From NCBI GenBank assembly GCA_902158735.1, contig CABGHG010000100.1:1-6389 (forward strand): 6,389 nt of DNA. Direction: 5' to 3'. Both the position numbers and the translations under genes were made by a program. A model generated the notes under the pieces. That model did not search any database. It was given only the letters and a program-made list of their open reading frames with translations, and was not told the DNA's origin. The DNA comes from Candidatus Methanolliviera sp. GoM_oil (lineage in GTDB: Archaea > Halobacteriota > Methanoliparia > Methanoliparales > Methanoliparaceae). Positions 1 through 4,908 of this stretch are shown here, piece by piece (the first letter of the stretch is position 1; each line of letters starts with the position of its first letter).

Positions 1-581
1 ATGGCGTCATCTCCTATAAGATAGATGAAGACTCCATTGAAGGGCGATACAGTATTAAGATAATTGCAAAAGACCTCAACGATGGCGGTAATATCGTGGG
101 AAGGGGGCCTCATCTCGCTTTTCATGTTGATGAGAATGCAACCCTTTTTGCCCCATATAAATTTGAATATAGCGATCTGAATATCACCCCGAACCCTGCC
201 GAGTTGGGTCAGACCGCTACAGTCTCTTTCAATGTTACAAACACCGGTGGGAAGGGTGATCTGAAGGGAGAGGATGTTGATCTCATTTATAAGGGTACAA
301 CAACTCTTTCCAAAACAGTACATCTGGTCGATGATGAAACTAAGAGGATCGAGTTCAAACTCACCGGGGATCAATTGAATGAAACGGGAAGACACAGCAT
401 AAGGGTTGAAGATCTGCGCGAAACTCTTTTAATTGAGGATAAAAAGGAGGATAAATCTCAACCAACCGGAGCACCGAGCAGCAGTAGAAGAGGTAGAATA
501 ATTCCTGGTTTTGAAGTGATTTACGGAGTCTCTTCAATAGCCCTGGTCGTTTATCTGATGGTGAATAGAGGTAGGAAATAG
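1..581 (+). CDS. Secreted CARDB-like surface protein with PGF-CTERM anchor (3' part of gene)
   Basis: The gene is cut by the left edge. The reading frame (codons starting at base 3) is open from the edge to the TAG at 579-581, giving 192 visible residues. A GTG at 96 is in frame but is not a convincing start, because beta-strand-like coding sequence continues upstream of it. A CARDB-like beta-sandwich spans roughly bases 160-440; it opens with ITPNPAELGQTATVSFNVTN, the usual pattern of these adhesion modules. A charged, Ser/Pro-rich spacer follows. The C-terminus carries the motif PGF-E at bases 504-515, then about 16 hydrophobic residues and the basic end NRGRK. This three-part tail is the PGF-CTERM signal, known to be processed by archaeosortase A and replaced by a lipid anchor in haloarchaea. 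The protein is therefore probably exported and tethered at the outer membrane face or S-layer. Its specific function is unknown, since the N-terminal part is not visible. It converges on the pilin operon, so it is not part of that transcription unit. Confidence 0.85.
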   Translation, partial: GVISYKIDEDSIEGRYSIKIIAKDLNDGGNIVGRGPHLAFHVDENATLFAPYKFEYSDLNITPNPAELGQTATVSFNVTNTGGKGDLKGEDVDLIYKGTTTLSKTVHLVDDETKRIEFKLTGDQLNETGRHSIRVEDLRETLLIEDKKEDKSQPTGAPSSSRRGRIIPGFEVIYGVSSIALVVYLMVNRGRK

Positions 582-609
582 GCGATTTTCATTTCAATAA
601 TATGCATAC
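582..609. terminator. Short convergent spacer with weak T-rich run
   Basis: These 28 bases separate two convergent genes. On the plus strand, TTTTCATTT (586-594) is a T-rich run of the kind that can release archaeal RNA polymerase without a hairpin, so it may end the left gene's transcript. On the minus strand, reading out of the pilin gene, there is no T-run, so that transcript probably runs on into the opposing gene and the two mRNAs overlap antisense. I see no strong stem-loop; ATGCAT (602-607) is only a 6-base palindrome. Confidence 0.3.
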
Positions 610-2850
610 TCACGATGTAACCTCTAGCTTGGCATAGTCATGGAAGCTATCTTCACTTGCAGATACATCAAGTATCAGGAAAGCAAGTTGGTTTTTAGCG
701 TTTATGTAACTATCAATCCCTGTTGTCGTACTCCACTCAAGCAGGAAGTCGGAGTTGCCTGAATCCGAGTCTTTGAAACCCTTATTCCCACCATCCCAAT
801 CATTGTCATCGTAGTTGAAGACATAAAGCCGGAGTGTATGGGCTTCATCACCGTATCCTTCCCAGGTGAATGAGAGTTGATCGATATCTGAAACAGTCTC
901 ATCGACCCATATGTGAATCAGAAGAGTACTTTCGTCCCCCCTTCCTTCATCAGGATTTATATACCTTTTCGAATCTGAGTCACCACCAGTGGCGTCCGAA
1001 TAACCCAACCTTTTATAGGCATTTGACATTCCTGAAACATCGTGGGCCTCGGTGTCGCACTCTGATGGGAGTGTGGCCTCAGTACCACCGGATCCGCCAT
1101 CCAAATCATTCCATTTATCACTATAGGTTCCGTATGCTTTGAAGTAAGATCTCCCGTCTGTGGCATCATATGTTGTTGTAACAGTTTGTGCAGCGGAAGT
1201 AGTAGCCGAATGATTGACCCAGGTACTGTTTATGTTCCCGTTTGTATCAACTGTCTTTGTTGAGATCGTATGGCCCTCACTCGCACTAAATCCGGTTGCG
1301 TTGTAGCTTTGCGATGATGTATTCGTCTTTAAGACCGAATCGATATAGATCATCACATGGCTGAAATCACCATCACCAGGATTTGTGAAGCTCCAGTTTA
1401 TATAGGTTTTTGCAAAACTGTTGTTTGTGAGCCCGGTAACGCTTGCAGGTGGTGTGGTATCAGGTGTTGGTGTTGGTGTTGGTGTTGGAGTAACAGTCGC
1501 TATCGATATGGTTCCGCTAGAGTATGATATTTCAGATCCCTTGGCAGCAACATTGACCGTTACATTCGAGAGGTATGATACGGTAAGATAGCTACCTTCT
1601 ATAGTGGTTGTGATATTTTCCACATCAGAAAGTGTTGCATTCCATAACTCAGGATAGGATGTATAGATAGTAATATTAACATTTGTTGCCTCAACGGATG
1701 TCGATGAGTCGTCAACATATCTTGATATCAAGGTCTTTTGATCGGATGAACCGATGGTGTCCTCAGTGCAGTTAACAAAGACAAGATCCACGCTATCATC
1801 GCTAATAAGCGACTGTTCCATCTCGGTATAAGAATAATTGTAAGAACTGTAATCTTGAATGGCGAGTCCGTGCTCATAAACTATAGTTGGTGAGTCCTGG
1901 TAATAGAAATAATTCGGATCAAATGATATGGTACCTGATGAGTAGTTTGAGCTTACCGTTTCTGTCACCACATTTGATATAACGAGATCGTCGATATACA
2001 TTCTCCCCACTGAAGGTGATGCATCATTGTCCTGTATGTGGACTATCCTATCGATAGACTCGAGACTTCCCCACGTATCATTCCAGTCCGTACCGATGGG
2101 AAACTCATATCTATGCCAGTTACTGTCGATGGAATAAAGATCTTGATAGGGGCCGTTTATCCAGTTCGTCTCTGTTAGATTCCCCTGGGTCCCCCATAAC
2201 CTGTATAGTATGGAATGTCTCGATATTCCACTTCCACTTGCAAACCCTATGGCCTGAATCTCTGCCTCTGTGTCCCCTCTGATCCAAACGGAGGCTGTTG
2301 TGTTCCCTGTCAATGCAAAGGGTGTAATTGTCTCCTCCTGCCAGTCATTTCCCAAGATACCCAGTGCATAAGTTCCATTGTATGCGGTTGTACCGATAGA
2401 GACATTGGTAGGTGTCGAATGCTCTGAACTTCCGTTGACCCCGTCGTAAGCAACCAACCTGATATCTCCCGGAACTTCATAATACTCCCTGAGAACGACA
2501 GAGGTCGTCCTTGAAGTGTAGTTGATGCGTATCCACTTATCGTTATTTATGGATAGGGTGCCGTGACTACTATCCATTGGATTTCTGAATACAACTCTTC
2601 CCGGATATGATGCACCCATATGTATCACACTTGCTTTGGGAAAATCGTTGATTATCGAGTCCTCGATGTTTGTTTTAAGTTCAAGGAAGTCATCATAAAC
2701 CACATTCATGTGCCCAAGCTCTATCTGCTCATTCCACTGTGGCACCTGATAGGTCTGAACAAGTCCGAGGAATATGACTGCAATTGCAAGTAGTAGTATT
2801 GCACCGATAAGTTCCGATACCGCCTCTTCATCAATAATCAGATCTTTCAT
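610..2850 (-). CDS. Large multidomain archaeal type IV pilin-like protein (probable adhesin)
   Basis: This is a 746-residue secreted protein, several times longer than ordinary pilins. Residues 1-33 form a class III signal: a short charged start (MKDLIIDEE), then AVSELIG and a long hydrophobic helix, as in archaeal pilins cleaved by a PibD/EppA-type peptidase. Residues 36-124 continue the pilin-like core with VPQWN, VYDDFLELK and ASYPGRVVFRNP, a pattern I recall from euryarchaeal proteins encoded beside such ATPases. About 125-295 looks like a jelly-roll carbohydrate-binding-like module ending in MYIDDLVI. The core appears to resume at 298-440 (SPTIVYEHGLAIQDY, TSYPELWNA). Then come a PTPTP linker (454-463), an Fn3-like domain (464-552, TPPASVTGL to STWVNHSA) and an Asp/Gly-rich C-terminal beta-sandwich (556-746). 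There are about 20 N-glycosylation sequons and only two cysteines (361, 598). The ATG at 2850 lies 3 bases after the platform gene's stop and has no strong Shine-Dalgarno, so translation is probably coupled. The pilin assignment is solid, the inserted domain less so, and a sugar ligand is only inferred. Confidence 0.85.
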   Translation of the reverse strand: MKDLIIDEEAVSELIGAILLLAIAVIFLGLVQTYQVPQWNEQIELGHMNVVYDDFLELKTNIEDSIINDFPKASVIHMGASYPGRVVFRNPMDSSHGTLSINNDKWIRINYTSRTTSVVLREYYEVPGDIRLVAYDGVNGSSEHSTPTNVSIGTTAYNGTYALGILGNDWQEETITPFALTGNTTASVWIRGDTEAEIQAIGFASGSGISRHSILYRLWGTQGNLTETNWINGPYQDLYSIDSNWHRYEFPIGTDWNDTWGSLESIDRIVHIQDNDASPSVGRMYIDDLVISNVVTETVSSNYSSGTISFDPNYFYYQDSPTIVYEHGLAIQDYSSYNYSYTEMEQSLISDDSVDLVFVNCTEDTIGSSDQKTLISRYVDDSSTSVEATNVNITIYTSYPELWNATLSDVENITTTIEGSYLTVSYLSNVTVNVAAKGSEISYSSGTISIATVTPTPTPTPTPDTTPPASVTGLTNNSFAKTYINWSFTNPGDGDFSHVMIYIDSVLKTNTSSQSYNATGFSASEGHTISTKTVDTNGNINSTWVNHSATTSAAQTVTTTYDATDGRSYFKAYGTYSDKWNDLDGGSGGTEATLPSECDTEAHDVSGMSNAYKRLGYSDATGGDSDSKRYINPDEGRGDESTLLIHIWVDETVSDIDQLSFTWEGYGDEAHTLRLYVFNYDDNDWDGGNKGFKDSDSGNSDFLLEWSTTTGIDSYINAKNQLAFLILDVSASEDSFHDYAKLEVTS
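1463..1488. repeat. Hexanucleotide tandem repeat encoding the Pro-Thr linker
   Basis: GGTGTT is repeated perfectly about 4.3 times on the plus strand. On the coding (minus) strand it is a run of alternating proline and threonine codons forming the PTPTP linker between the pilin core and the Fn3-like domain. The unit is 6 bases, so slippage would change linker length by two residues without breaking the frame. Such rigid, possibly glycosylated linkers are common in surface proteins. Confidence 0.85.
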
Positions 2851-2853
2851 TTT

Positions 2854-4908
2854 TCAACCCATGACATATGTAAAGACAACGTAGGCAATCGATATCATTA
2901 TCAGGGAGTGTTTTATCCCTGCCTGTCCGCTACCCTCACCCATCTCACCTGCAATAAGCCCTGAGAAGAATCCCTGTATGATCGCTGCATGGAAGAATAT
3001 CCGATTGTATTTCTCAATATCAATACCTGATGAGATGGCATCCATTTCCTGTGGTGTGGATGAAACATCGGGTACTATCGAGAGAAATGAGGAGGATAAG
3101 ACATAAATGATCACCAAAAAGACGAAGAAAGACATGTATATCAAAACCATGTAGGATGACATATCCATGGATCTCTCCTTCTTGAGCCTCTCTCTAATCT
3201 CGGAATCTTTTGCTGCTATCTTGAGCACATCCCTTATGTTTCCAGTCGCTTCACTCGCTCTTGTGATCAGTGTAATCGTACGCGATATCGAGAGTGTCCT
3301 GACACGCTTCTCCAGTTTTATCAGCGATTCGTTTGTATCACGACCCCATGATATGTCCTTCCAGACCTCTTTGATCTCTGAGTTCAGGACACCAAGATTC
3401 GATTCTACAAGCATCCCTATCGCTTTTGATAGGGATATTCCTGATTCGTTCGTGCTGGAAAGCTTATTCAAGAAATTTGGTATCTCACTCTCTAGCTTCT
3501 TGATTTTTATTCTGCGGACCTCATAAAATATTGTGAAAGGGGCAAGGAGCAAGATCGTCATGATGACGAATGGACCATCTATCATATCAACAACCGGAAG
3601 AAGGTCCATACTATTTATCGTAGCTCCACCAATCACAGGAGCCTGAATGCCGAGACTACTAATTACAAGGGCCAAATAAAGCAAGGATACCGGTATGCTG
3701 ATATAAAGAATATGTGAAGGTTTTTCGTAGAAATGCCTGAAAGGATCTCTTATCATCTTCTCGATTTTGATCCGCTTCTCTGCCCTCTCAAGCTCATCAT
3801 ATAAGTGGTTTTCTCCATCAGGTCCCACTTCATTATATCTGACATCATCATACTCGTTCAGTTCTTTTGTTATAACATAGATATCCGGTTTCTCCTGATC
3901 GGATATTGATAGTACGTTGAGCAAAATGATGAAGACGATCGAGCCTACAGGAACCATAAGGTATATCACCATCTCGACCATAACAGATGACCCCGACCCT
4001 GCTATCCCCATCACGACAAGTATAGTTATCAGAAAAAGGGGGCCTGCGACGAATGCGGTTATATAGCTCTCCGCCACCATACCAAGCATCTCAAGATAGC
4101 CCTTCTGCTCATCAATGGCCTCATTCTGGTACCGTTCCGACGTGCTTGCGAAGTAGGATGTGATATCCCCACCACTATCGACAACAGTGATGAGATTATC
4201 GATGAAATCTTTGAACTTTGCAGATGGTGTTCGCTCAGCAGCCAGATAGAGTGCACTCATGATGTCCATGCCGAATAATGTCATATCCCTCACGATGAAC
4301 TGAACCTCTTCTGCTGCATCCATGAATATGTGGCTGTGTTTACCCAGAGATTTAAAGATCTCGATGATATTCATGCCACCTTTACTCATCGCATGCATAT
4401 AAGCGACAGCGTATGGAAGTGATCTGTCAATACCTGTTCTTCGCACTCCGGCTTTAAAAGATGGGCGCCACATATAAAAATACTGGGTAGAATAACCGGC
4501 CACCCCCGTGAAGATAACCTCCCAGAGAAGGAAAACTAAAAATGAATCCGATGGTGATATCAAGGAAAAGAGGGCTGCACCGATGGCACTTCCGACTATC
4601 GCCATTAAGGTGGAATAAAAGTAAGCAAGGGAGACGTAAACATCAATGGATTTTGTTATGTGGGCCTGCCTCAACTTCGCTTGCAGTCCCAAGTGATGTT
4701 CCCTCTTATCCCTTACCATCTTTCCAAATAGCATGATTGCAAGTGAACTTACGACACCAAAGGCCGCCCTGATATTAAAATCGAGATAATCCTGAGGTAC
4801 AGCCTCGTCTATCTGATTAATCCGGACAGGCTCTTCATCCGAAAAAAAATCCTCGTCATGCTCATTCAGGATTTTTAAAGCTTTACTTGATAGTGTAATG
4901 TCACTCAA
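2854..4908 (-). CDS. Archaeal type IV pilus/archaellum-type membrane platform protein (TadC/FlaJ/PilC family, two T2SSF domains)
   Basis: This is the polytopic inner platform that couples the cytoplasmic ATPase to pilin assembly. From the TTG at 4908 it has 684 residues. The start was chosen because GAGGGGTGA (4917-4925) is a strong Shine-Dalgarno exactly 8 bases upstream; the frame could be extended to a TTG at 4929, but that has no such site. The N-terminus is acidic and cytoplasmic (about 1-45). Helices are predicted near 46-64, 90-117, 122-145, 281-303, 313-335, 397-420, 442-464, 585-611, 638-654 and 665-683. Two type II secretion F domains are seen, near 158-298 (DRSLPYAVAYMHAMSKGGM) and 472-608 (ESEIPNFLNKLSSTNESGISL), each with its helical bundle facing the cytoplasm. 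A charged loop (336-395) joins the halves. The length and duplicated layout fit the long euryarchaeal pilus-type proteins better than the shorter archaellum FlaJ. It overlaps the ATPase gene by 8 bases and ends 3 bases before the pilin gene. Confidence 0.9.
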   Translation of the reverse strand: MSDITLSSKALKILNEHDEDFFSDEEPVRINQIDEAVPQDYLDFNIRAAFGVVSSLAIMLFGKMVRDKREHHLGLQAKLRQAHITKSIDVYVSLAYFYSTLMAIVGSAIGAALFSLISPSDSFLVFLLWEVIFTGVAGYSTQYFYMWRPSFKAGVRRTGIDRSLPYAVAYMHAMSKGGMNIIEIFKSLGKHSHIFMDAAEEVQFIVRDMTLFGMDIMSALYLAAERTPSAKFKDFIDNLITVVDSGGDITSYFASTSERYQNEAIDEQKGYLEMLGMVAESYITAFVAGPLFLITILVVMGIAGSGSSVMVEMVIYLMVPVGSIVFIILLNVLSISDQEKPDIYVITKELNEYDDVRYNEVGPDGENHLYDELERAEKRIKIEKMIRDPFRHFYEKPSHILYISIPVSLLYLALVISSLGIQAPVIGGATINSMDLLPVVDMIDGPFVIMTILLLAPFTIFYEVRRIKIKKLESEIPNFLNKLSSTNESGISLSKAIGMLVESNLGVLNSEIKEVWKDISWGRDTNESLIKLEKRVRTLSISRTITLITRASEATGNIRDVLKIAAKDSEIRERLKKERSMDMSSYMVLIYMSFFVFLVIIYVLSSSFLSIVPDVSSTPQEMDAISSGIDIEKYNRIFFHAAIIQGFFSGLIAGEMGEGSGQAGIKHSLIMISIAYVVFTYVMG
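4842..4849 (-). repeat. Eight-base T run near the start of the platform gene
   Basis: The coding strand has eight consecutive T residues (eight A on the plus strand), encoding Phe21-Phe22 in an acidic stretch (DEDFFSDEE). The run begins about 60 bases into the gene. A homopolymer this long is prone to replication slippage, and in archaea a T run alone can slow or release RNA polymerase. Any role is inferred; it may simply reflect codon choice. Confidence 0.6.

Noticed and set aside
96..581. GTG at 96 as the start of a complete 161-residue gene
   Set aside because: The same frame is open back to the window edge and encodes plausible beta-sandwich sequence (YSIKIIAKDLNDGG) upstream, and the product from 96 would lack an export signal despite having a PGF-CTERM tail.
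602..607. ATGCAT palindrome in the convergent spacer as an operator or terminator stem
   Set aside because: It is six bases with no loop or extension, which is too short to support a specific site.
2215..2427. Plus-strand 70-residue cysteine-rich frame resembling a metallothionein
   Set aside because: It lies wholly antisense inside the pilin gene, and its cysteines are the by-product of the opposite strand's Thr/Ala/Gln codons. It shows no Shine-Dalgarno or promoter and no regular metal-binding spacing.
3167..3526. Plus-strand 119-residue frame opposite the platform gene
   Set aside because: It is a Ser/Leu/Phe-rich mirror of the second T2SSF domain on the minus strand. Its composition is explained by the real gene, and there is no independent start signal.
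4059..4256. Minus-strand 65-residue frame within the platform gene
   Set aside because: It is a shifted reading of the platform gene's own strand through the first T2SSF domain, with Arg/Ser-rich non-protein-like composition.
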